Assembly: GCA_936440205.1 (NCBI GenBank) | Contig: OW387133.1 | Location: 52,540,374 to 52,604,373 of the forward strand | Direction: 5' to 3' | Length of the DNA: 64,000 nt | DNA from: Lepidonotus clava | Lineage: Eukaryota; Annelida; Polychaeta; Phyllodocida; Polynoidae | Shown: piece after piece, positions 27,501-39,500 of the stretch | Layout of the letters: each line of letters starts with the position of its first letter | Position numbering within the stretch: position 1 is the stretch's first letter | Translations under genes and position numbers: made by a program | The notes under the pieces: generated by a model | The model's database searches: none | Told to the model about the DNA's origin: nothing | The model's input: the letters and a program-made list of their open reading frames with translations, nothing else

Positions 27501-30500
27501 TGTCTGTGATGAGTTATGTGTCAGGATCACCAGGGATATCATATACACAGTCGTGCTCCAAGATGATCAGGAATTCAGTTAGCCACCGATTAACCGATTA
27601 ATCTAACCAACCAAAAACAACCCCCTGGACATTCAATATTTGTAAATGAATGGATTCTAAACTGTGAGGGACAAGGCAAACACACAGAATATATCCATAC
27701 AGAAACAATGCTATTAAGGACAGGGTTCTACCGAGCTGGGTTCGTCTTTGCCCCCATGCACCTAGACACTTGAAGCACGACTACTGAGTAATCAATTAGA
27801 TCATAAATCAATGAATCAATCAACCAGAGCCAACTTCTAGTGGTACCTCTATGTCGCCCCTGTTCACTGCCTGTTGGAAAGCCTGTTTCATAGCTTCAAG
27901 CTGCAAACCAAGCATATCGTGACAGCTCAGTGCCGCTTAGATACGGTCGCAGTGCGCTAGTTCTGCTCTACTGCTCCCTGTTTAGTGTGGAAGGTTACAA
28001 TGCCAAACAAAACGTAAAACAGAAAAAGACACGACAAAAACAAACTGATAATTAAAGCAATTGATTGGCGATCAGCGGTCGCCTCTCAAAAACTAAATAA
28101 ATGCATGTGTTTCTTACCAAAATATATAACATAATACAAAAAGAAAATTACTCAAGATCAAGGCTTGCTGTGCGCATATCTTGATCAGATACATGTAAAT
28201 AGGTGAATAACTGGTCAATAAAGGTCACGTTCGCTGAAAGGCAAAAACTCGCGGCACAAATAAGCAAAATTCCTGAGAAAAACAACATTGAGTAATACAT
28301 AGTTGGGAAAATTCTGAAACACTGGGGTCTAGATTCAATTCCATGGTCTAACTTATTTTTGAGTTCTATGCAATGTCATATATTCCATCCTGCGTATTTC
28401 AACATCTTTTTGCTTAAGTTGTACGTATGTCGAAAGTTGTATCTACCTGATATTCTTCAGTATGTTTGATTTTGATTTTGATTTAGATATTTTGAATGTT
28501 TATTTGACGTTTGAAATGTAGTGTTCGGAAGCATGTCAATGTATTTTAGTACTTTTTGGTTTCTACTTGATCTCCGACCACGTCGTATGTCAAGATGCCT
28601 TAGTGAGCTAGCTAGGGTTATTATTGCCTTAGTGAGCTAGCTACTTTTATTTCAAAAGCTATAATTCCGTCGAAATGCTGTCATATATCGGTAGGCAAAC
28701 TTTAACATGCGGGGAATGGAATTGGCATTACGAGTGCCAAACATTATTACTGTCTATTTCTTTTGTGACTTAGTGGCGTATAAAATATGCTTTCTTATTC
28801 TTAAATTTGTCTAGAAAATATGATATACGATATAAACTATATACCATTCTGAATACCGACTAATTAATTTCTTTATTAACTTAATAGACCTGTATTTCGC
28901 GAGCAATTTTTTTCTTTTAATAGAAATTCCACTTTGAATAATGCTGACATGGATTATCACGAAAATTAGTTATCTGCTTCCTGCAAGATGTTCCAATGAA
29001 CAAACAGAACTAATACAAATAAACCCAAAAAGCATAATACTAAATGAAAAACGTCTGAAACACGATCGCTACATGTGCGTTTCTAGTACATACAGTGTGT
29101 TTTATACAACTTTAACATTTACTGGTTTGATACTTTGAAAAAGCTCTAGACTACTCCGCCACATAAAGACAACTCACCAACTGTTTGGGACTCATGTTGT
29201 ACAATATGCGCTCGGCGTTCTCACTGTCGTGACGACTCTCCATGATGGCCAGCAGCAGTTTGGAGGCGTTGTTCTGTAACACGTTAACAAACAGAGAATT
29301 TAACTTGTTTTTTTTCTGATTGATACCAGTAGATTTTTTTTAGGGAAATTATGGCCTTCTGGACGTCCTTTAGGGGACATTGTAAAATGTGTAGGAAAAT
29401 GCCAAAGTTGTGTTAGAGTGAAAATATCAACTATTCTTCTGCGAGTAGAATAAGCACTATCAGTCCGAAAAAGCTAACCTTCAATGCTCCAGGTAAAAAG
29501 AAATAAAGAAAAAAAAGAATTACCTTCAACTCAAGGACAAGGTCCATGCGGAATTTTCCCAAGGGGTTGATGTCGTTCAATATAAGGGCGATGATGATAT
29601 CGATGCCATTACTTTCATGACTAGCAATAGCATTCTGTAACAAGAAATGGAATGTTAGGTATCTAATAAACTCACACACCAATCAACATGAACGCAGCCC
29701 TTCATCAAACGGTAAAGTACTTGGTTTGAATTTAAAAAATGCTTGGTTTCCCAAGGAAAGTGTTTGCAATGTACCTATGCATTTGCAGATTTCAAAGGAA
29801 CAATAGAGAACCTATGAAAATCTGGTCCATACCACAGTTTTTATATAATACTCATAATCTGTAGTTGCACCACGATATTTCTACTTTTAAGAATAACATA
29901 CTTCGCTATATGACCTGCCTCACGATGTATCATATCGGATACACATCACCCCCAGTATAAAGTGCTCTATTAATACCTAGTTCAGCACTACAGATGGTTA
30001 CCTGGTTCTTGTGGCAAGGACTCTTTCAATACTTGGTGAGACTCTCCAGGGTCTGATACACATACCTGATACATACAACCCCCAGTATGATGTGTACACT
30101 TTACTCTGGGTACCAACAGGAATTTCATTTTCAAATTCCCTGCGTTTTCCCTGAGATTTCCCTGTCCCGCAGCAATTTTTCCCTGTGTCATATCCAGCAA
30201 ATTCTTCAAAGAAAAAATTTGGACAACCCAACAACAAAAAGTCGAATCCCTAATATCTCGAGAATGAGGAATTTCAGAACCTGGCCAAAAGAAATTCCCT
30301 GTGTTTTCTCTGTGTTTTGGCAACATTTCCAAATTCCCTGTGTTTTCCCTGTCAGGGAATTTTTTTGTTGCCATTTTCCCTGTGTGGTTGGTAGCCTGAT
30401 TACTCTACCTGGTTCTCGTGGCAGGGACCCTGGCAGTACTCGGTGAGACTCTCCAGGGTCTGGTTGATCAGGGACACGTTACTCTCGTTGATGTAGAGCC

Positions 30501-33500
30501 CCAGCAGTCCCAGTCCGCCCGTCGTACTGCCGCAGATACAGTCCAGGAACTGTAACGTCTCACACACCAAGTTGTGATTGGACTTGTTCGACTGGTTACG
30601 TAGGTAATTCTATAAGAAGAAGAACATTGTGGTAAAACCTTTTTGTTACATGTATTTTGCATCAAAAATGGTATAGCTTCACAGCATGGTTGATGGCATG
30701 TAGAATAACTGGGGTGAATTCTTGCAGGTTAATTAAGATAAAACTTTCGACAGTTCGACACTCTTATAACGGATACATATCAGATCAATCGTTACAGTTG
30801 TAAAACTTGAGATACAGTTTCAGAGATTTTACTGAATAAAAGCTGCTCAAGATCAGCGTGGTCCTCTCACAAGCAGGTGTGATCTGCTCACAAGTGGTAA
30901 TGAGCTGCTCATAGCGGGTGCAATCCACTCATGGTGTCATCTCTTCATGAGTAGGTGTGACCTGCTACCACTCAGGGTGACATGCTCATGAGCGGGCATG
31001 ATTTGCTCACGAGAAGATCTGAGTTGCTCTCGAGCAAATGTGAGTTGCTCACACTAGCGATTGGAAGTTGCACGTAAGAGTTGCTCACCTGCAGGTCCCT
31101 GTTGTGGTTCTCACACAGCAGCTGGAGGAACCTGAGTATGGGCTGCATGACGGCGATCTCCGACGACATCTTCTTCTCGTCTTTCTCAGCCGTCTTGTCG
31201 GCGAGCACGTCGTCGACGTGGATGGTGGTGGCGCGCGTGGCCGTCTCCTCCTGCTGCTCGCCCCGCGTGCGGCGTACCGAGTTGAGCGCCTTGCCCGTGC
31301 TGGCCGCCGCCTCGTCCAGCTGGTCCTTCATCTCCGCAGACACAAGTGTCCCGTTGGCCTTGGCTGCACAAAGGGGAACACAGGAATTTTGTCGTTATAT
31401 GGTAGATTATCTCGGTTCTACTGGGAAATAAATAGCGGGCATACCAACATTTAAAAGGGTTAAAATGAGATCTCTCTCTATATAATTGAAGAAGTGTAAT
31501 ATGTGAATAGAAGTATGGGTATCTGAGAGTGATTCGAAAATGTGTGTGGGTGGTTTGAAGCTAAATTGTGTTTTATATATTTGCAGTTGCTTGATAGGAT
31601 TCCAATATGATTTATTCGAAGGAACTAATTGCTTTGCTGATAGTGTATGTAGTGAAGCTACTGAGGACAGTCAAATAAAACATTTATAATAAGAAATGAA
31701 GAAAACAGAAATGGAATAGAAAGTATACGTAAACGCAACAGTATATTGTGAGCAATTGATGCCAGTAACTAAACTAGGTAATTAATGAATCCTATGTCGT
31801 TGCGCTACAACTAACACATGGGCGCGGGAAGGTGTCCCAGAGGGGGTCGATTTGGAAACGACCTGAAGAATAGAGGGCCGTTTGGTGGATTCCTAAAAAC
31901 CTGTGGACTATATTGTACGCATGAGCTGTATTTATCCTTAACCTTTCCGATGAGATGAAAGGGATATATCACTAAAGTCTTGATGTGGTTAGGTTTTGTT
32001 TAGGTGGGCATTGACATTCGGGTGCCAAGGTACAATATGCGTATTTTTGTCTGCTAAGTCTACGATCAGAAAAACCTCAAGCATATCTATGATAAGGTGT
32101 CAGAAGAGATTTAAAGAATTACACGATTTTCTAGTCCAACGCATGCATTCATGCATCGATGAAAGAGTGTACATATTAAAACTGCCGGAATGGGTCTTTA
32201 TAATAATTTTAATCTTAAGTTATATAGATATATATCCGGGAAAGAGTGGTAAAAGGGATCACTGAAAAAGAACAACATTCCAATACAGTTTAATGTAGTG
32301 TTTGGGTATTTTGTAACTTTTGAGAGCATGAACTCACTTTTTTCTTCCTTTTCGTTACATGTATTTTTCGCTGCTGTGTATAACATTTGACATAATGAGA
32401 CGAACCAAAACTCAAGAACGCATGCACCACACAAACTGACCAAAATCAAGCTATCAAAAACGGAATAGGCTAACGTGAACTTAAAGTGCTCGCTATTATT
32501 ACATTATAGTCATTTTAATTCAGACACGGAATTTACTGTATCTTTAATATTCATGAGAATAGTAATGGTAAGGGAATTATTATACAAATAGATCTTTGCA
32601 TATTTATTACGGATTGCCACTTGGTTATGGGTCCACTTATTGGAGAAAAGTACTGACTTACTTTCTTCCCCTTTCTCCGTATTATGGGCCGCTTTATCAG
32701 AAGAAATATTCATTGTCATATTTCCTAAGATTCAACCTTTAAGTTTTAGGTAGTTCACTATGCAATCCGTATTTAAAATCATCTGTGATACCAAGTATAT
32801 GTGGGAATATATCCGGAAAGTTTATTTAACTGCAATTGACGTGCAATGAAACTAATCTAATCATTTATACATCTATAGCATTGGAAATGTCATATGCTTT
32901 TCTCAAAACAACTTTAACTTTTGTTACCGTACTTTACGTTTTTATAATTTCTTTGCCTTTTCCTCTTTTTTGGCAGCTAACGACAGTAAAATATGAAGAG
33001 ATTTATGTAAATATTTCTTTCCTGTTAGGTGCATTTTACCTCGATGGGTCACACCAACTGTCAGTTAGAAAAAGATTGTAGAAACAGACTGGCGACAGCC
33101 AACAACAACGCTTAGCAAGTCTCAGCTAGCATGAGTATATTTATAGTTAAAGACATCTAAACTTTATCGCATGTCTCTTTTCACTGATTCCGACTATGAA
33201 ATAAAGTTTAGAAGATAACGTGATGTAATAGAAGGTACTGCATTGGTAGCGATATAAGGTATACAAAAGGCAATAGTTCAAACTATGAACGTTAGAATAA
33301 CTTCGGAAAAATATCATGAAAGGCATGCAGCCACAACACAAAAATAAATTAGGGAAACAGTGCAAAGTTCAAACATAACATGCATGCTCTTATGTATTTA
33401 TTTGTGTAAAATTGATTAAGTAATTAACAAACTACAATATCTAATCCTACTGTTTTTCGCAAAATTTGCTTCCGTCTGCAATATCACTGTGTTTCAACTC

Positions 33501-36500
33501 ACGTTGATCTTTCTCATTGTCTTTGTCTTTTGCGTTTTCATCATTGCTGGCTTCGCGTGTGACTGTCTCATTTGATAACACGAAGGCAAAGATATAGAAC
33601 AGTGCAGGGCGAAAGTAAAGGGCTATCAAGCCACTGGCAGACAACTAAACATTGGGAACACAACTCATTATAAATTCCAGATCAAACAGGAGTGGATTCA
33701 CGTAAACGTACTGTTTTTTCCCACCAGAAACCAGAGGTAGTTAAAATCATCAGACTGTGTTTTAATCAAAAGATTGCAATTTTCTCCTAAAAGTTCTGTG
33801 ACTTCAATCCCTGAATTGATACTGGAATCCTTAAGCTACAATCAGAATCACCACAAAAGTGAGTAACTGTAAAATTAATTAGCAGAGTAGGGATTTGCGT
33901 GAAATATGAAAAAGAGGGTATCTCAGCGAAAATTAAAAGCATAAGAAAATATTCATTCTGATATAAACTGCCTTTCAAAAATCTTTTAATCCAAATATAA
34001 ATCTAAGCAAAATTATACATAACTGGGAGAAAAGTGTCAAGAACAAAGAAACCCAAGCAGGGCCAGATAGGTTCTGCAAAGCCAGAAGCGTAGCTTTTAA
34101 TTATAGTCTAAGTGTCATATGCTCAAAGCTGTAGCCCGACTCACGTTTTTTCTTGTCGTCCTTGTTGTCCTCCGGCTTGGTGCCCCCGGCCAGCGTCTCG
34201 GCCGTGTTGACGGACACTGTGGCCTTGATCTCGGCCTGAGCCTCCCGCACCCGGTCGTAGAAACACTTGAAGAACTTCTCCGAGTCCTTGTCGTTCGTTA
34301 ACCGCGTAAAGAACGATTTCTGTGCAAAAGTAAATGGTGATTCATTAAATTGACGTTGTATTTTTTATGAGAATAAGATGTTCGATCTGCTTTAGATGAT
34401 GATGATTGTTGGAGTTTAAGGTTTGTGTATACCAGTTGGCTGACCGAATCTATGGGGATGGAAAAGACGGCAAGGCAAGGTGGTGTAATAGGCACAGCCC
34501 AGGCTCGAACCCGGGCCGGCCGAGTGCAAGACGAGGACTTTACCCACTAGATTTGCTTTAGGTTGATTCGCTAATTACATAACTGGATCCTGGATCTGGT
34601 GCTAAATACATAACTGGATACTGGATCATAAAATACACACTGAGGAAGGGATTTAAATCAAATCCGCCATCAATTATAGTTAGCTTTTTAGTCATGAAAT
34701 ATACATTCTCCTGTCTGTTGACTAACATCTAGTGCTTCACTACTGTATCATTATGATTAACATAGGCTTATCTCTGGGGGTAAATTGTCAGATAGACAAT
34801 ACATGCTTCCATGCTCCTTACCTGAATCACAGAGTTTCCTCCCTCTAGTAGGGCTATTCCCAACTCAACAGTTTCGAGGAAGATTCTGCTGGAATAATTG
34901 TTGTGTATAAGATCGACAACTAGATCCGAAGCGCCCTCCCTGTCCAGGTGACACTGAAATTAACATAGATTTCGTCATATTTCAGGTGAACATACGAGAA
35001 TGTATCAATGATGAATAACGTAGGGAAATACATAATTCAATGAAGTGTATATAGGCTATATAAAATTAAATAATACATTTACTGATCACTTTTGTGTCGT
35101 TGGAAGACCTGGGGAAACCCCTGATTGATGATGATTATAAGCCTTCAGGTGGAAAAAACATCATGTTTAATTTCTAAATCTATTTTAATTTTTTCCTGAA
35201 AAAAAAAGAGTGACTGACCTGGACCTCTGACAGCGTCATTTCGGCCCGGCTCAGTACCATCGAGCCGGGCCCGGAGCCGGTGGGCGGCGGGGCCGGGGTG
35301 GTCGGCGTGCCTCCTGCCGCGCTCTCCCGCCTCATCCGTGGGTGGGCCTTCCCATAGTAGCGCGTCAACAGGCTCTGTCTCAGCGCCTCTCCCTGTGGGC
35401 GGACACACACGAAAATTAAATCAACACATTTCTAGTATTATTCTGACTCCATGTGGCTATTATGGCAATGGTACGACTACCCTTGACGGCTGTAGGCGAG
35501 GCAGGTCTTTGTAATTTTTGGGGTTAATTTTTTTTTTTTTTTTTGTGAGTGATGTGTCTTTTTACAACTCATTTGCTGAGTGACTTGTGAGTATTTTGAG
35601 ACAATTAGAAGCCGTAGAATTGGTGTTCTAGCCGAGTGTCTGCCAAGCGCCATTGTGCAAAAATTACTCAGTCAAAAAATTACGGATAGTGCGATATTAC
35701 AAGTGATTTCCAGCTCTATGACATGCTCCGTTTCAAATTCCATAAAGAAAATGTGAAAAAGAAATATTTTACAAAAAAAAATCAATATTCCATTGAGCTG
35801 CTAGTGTCAAAATTAGAAGACAAATATATTACTCAAAGTGACTAGCATGTGTCTGCTACCTACTAAGAGCTGGAATTCGGATTCAGCAGTAGATATCTAC
35901 GGTGCACTATTAGTATGTTCTCCCAGCATTATGTGATTTCATTGGCATTATCATTCAAGCGTTATTTCTTTCTATCTAGGAGCTCGACTTAAAAGACAAC
36001 CATGCATTGATGCGGCAAGCAATGGGACAACGACCTTTAGCACACACACTACCACCACACACAATAACCAACGATACTAGTCTTGAGACAACATGCTGAC
36101 AACTACATGGACTATTTTGAATTGAAGAAAATATTAATTTTTCGATTTTGTATTACCAGAACTTTTAGAAATCTGAACAACAGATCAGGGCCACTGTATA
36201 TGAGAAATATACATTTGAGTAACACCAAAGGCATAAAAGTGCTGAATGTCTAATGTCTATATTCTTTTGTGATGTCTCGAAATTAGCCTTTTGCGTTTAA
36301 CGGTTATATTTCTATAACCAGATGGTCAATTTTCTGATGTCTAGCATGCAACAACATACACTGAATCCTGACTAACGCCAACTTGTCGATTGGCCACTGA
36401 CGCGGCATACAGTCAGATCATACCATACACTTCTCCTTGCATCTATAGAAGCTGACGCTCCATCATTTAGGAGAAACATAACCTCCAGCATTATTATTGA

Positions 36501-39500
36501 GCAAATTTTGTTTTATTCGAGTTTAAACACTGGTAAACTCAAGATCTGTAGGACTTTGGCAAGTTCCCCCATGATCTACCAGGTCATGTTTCTTTTGGAG
36601 GCAGAGATCATGCTCATTCTTGTAATATGCACAAGTTGCAGACGTCTTCTCTCATGGAGGCCACAGACATAAAATCATAGATGCATGACATGATTGGAAA
36701 CTGTCCGATTTGGGACCGACCCCAGTATGTTTAAGGCCTTATCATTCAACCACGTCAGGAGGAAACGCATGCACTGCTAGACATGTCACATAAAACCTGA
36801 GTACCATGTTTAACACACTTGCCCATCTCTATATAACGACTGCACGAACGACGAGGCATTGTACACCACACATAACACTACAGATATACCGTGTAAACAG
36901 GGAAAGGGCTTTGGGTGGATCGAACGGGAAACATTTTGTTGCAACCAGCAGGCATTCACCATGACAAGGGGGAGAAAGATGGGCTGAGGAATGTATAACA
37001 AGAAGCAGCAGGGAATAGAGAGGAAATCAGATCAAAGAGCTTGGCAGTCTTAGGGACAGGCAGTCCAGTTTTAACAAATAAAAAAGATCAAAACAAAATG
37101 CAGGTACGTGTAAGGTAATAGGAAGGGAAAGGCTAGGGTTCGAGGAAAACCTACTGAAAAAAGTGCAAGGCAAGCTGGTGATGATAAAATTCAAATTTGT
37201 ATTATCATTATATAGAATGTTAAGTTGCAAAATATGCTGGTCTAAGTTGCATCTCTCAGAGCATTCGCATGTCACATAATACTGTAACTCACAAAACTTC
37301 AACTGATTTTAATGTTATTTAGGAAATTGAACATTCCCCATTGAAACTATGATATTATAAGGTGATTTAATTTATCAGAATTGTGAGTCTACAAAAGGGT
37401 TAATGCAAACGCCTGATTCGGAGTGCTACTTGTGACAGAAAATTAGAGTAACTCGGTCCCAGCCTTACCAGCTGCTCGTCACGTTTCGTCCCTGACTATA
37501 CTCGGCAGAAATAACAAAAATATAGCCTTAAACTTATTGTGAAAACCAAGGTAAGCAAGAGGTGAGAGTGGGAAAATAATACCCGAGAGGCCTCCTCAGC
37601 CTTGAAATAAAAAAGCCAAAAGGGGTTTAAATTTGGAAAGTTTGTGTGCCTTTTGTTTTTGTTTCTATTGATCTTTCTGTGTTGATCTGTATCGTCAACT
37701 TAAGCCCCATACCCACCAGGCGACTTTAACACAGTCGGCCAACGAGTTGGTGCTAAAATGGACCGACTCATATGATCCCCTGTAAGTATAGCATATGGAA
37801 ATTTGTACGGATGATCCGAATTGTTGCTAAACTCGGCCGATTATTGGGGTAGAATCAGCCAATTTTAGCGCCGATCAGTCAACGAACTTGGTCAAAATCG
37901 CCTTGTGGGTATGGGGCTTTGTATTTGTTATAGGTCTTCCTCTGTTTGGAAAAGGATCTGGGAACGTCCGGAGCTATATACGAGACCGAACATGGAGGTT
38001 AATACGCCATACATGTACATGTCTCCTTACTCTGTACACGGCCAAATAGGATGCAGGTTGAATATCGTGGCTTAGCTGTCGATCAATTGCCAAGCTGAAA
38101 CTCTAGGGTCAAAAATGAAAATGTTTTACAAAATAGTCACACCAGCTGCAAAGAAAAACACCTTGAACAAAATCATGAGCAAAAATTGTTCCTTAGCAGG
38201 CAAACTGAAGATAAAACGACCCTTACCTAAGAAATGAAATAAAGGACACAAAACTTAACGGTAGAAGCATATGATAGACGGCAACAAAAAGGAAATCTAC
38301 AAAATCGTGGCTGTATCGGAATTATCACTGTTGCAAAACACCTATGAATTACTTGGGGATTGGATTTTAAGGACACAAACAGTCTTAGTAGGCAAAAGGC
38401 GCCTTATAGAGGAGTGGAGAGATGACAGAGGGGAAAAGATTCTCCTACTGAGGGCTAGAGTCATTCTGAGGTTTCTGACAGAAGGTACAAGGGTAGAAGT
38501 AAACATTGAAATGTATGCTGGCTGCCAATGAGAAGAAAAATGATGCTCTCCGAAAAAATAGAAGATTACATCCACATAGCAGTTGCCGTGTACGTTTCAT
38601 ACACGACCACATGGACGAGGGGCGTGTGTATGATATCGACAAGAATATATCTGAGTTGAGTTTTGACCCTTGGGGCACCCAAGGAGAGTCGGCCTCGGAG
38701 TGCTGGGCTTACCCGCTTGTGGTCGTCAAGTTCCCTTTTAGTCATAGACTTCACATCCACCTACGGAGGGGCAAAAAGTGGTTTAGCAACAGGAAGGCGG
38801 GGGGAGCCATGGCGCACAGTTAGTCAGTACCCTAGTACAATGCAGGCAGCACCCAATGGCGTGGGACCAGGTGCACCTGTCCAAGAACCAGATTCACCTG
38901 GTGCACCTGCTTTAGGGACCTGGTGCACCTGTATGACCCGGTGCACTTGATACTAGTAACCAAGTGCACCTTTAATTAAGGCGGCAGATTAGATTGTGTA
39001 ACATGTATGTAGCAGCGCACAAACTTCAACGAGAAAAACATGGTCATTCAATCACAGCAACTTGTTATCTAAAGCTACCATCCAAAAAGCATCATGTTGA
39101 GAATGTGTTTTCCAGGAGCTAGTTATGTGAGTGGAGATAAAACTTCAAACACACAGCGTTCTTCACCATGCTTATCTAGTGTCAGTGAATTTTGTCTATC
39201 CCCCTTAGAGCAATCTGACGTCACATGTGAAAATTACTTTGAAATATTAGTTCCGTGATATTTTGTTGGAATGTTAGTGTGTGATAAATATGTTAGGTTA
39301 TGTATTGTACAATATTTTGGTATGTAGGAATATGTCAATTATTTTAATAGATATCCTTTAATTAGAGGCTATTTTATATCAAAAGAATAATTCATAAGGC
39401 GCCCACATAAACTTAAAATCCTAAAAGTTAAAAATCCTAAAATCTTTCAAATTTGAAGCTCTTCTTATTCAAAATTATTTTTATAACTACTACAAAATAG

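Noticed and set aside
30087-30446. 119-codon + strand open frame
   Set aside because: It translates a repeat block and the antisense of an ITPR exon; a shadow.
31068-31454. 128-codon + strand frame rich in Val/Leu/Arg
   Set aside because: Exact antisense of ITPR exon 31089-31363.
34430-34562. Functional tRNA gene
   Set aside because: A and B box-like motifs are present, but the arms do not pair into a cloverleaf. SINE origin preferred.
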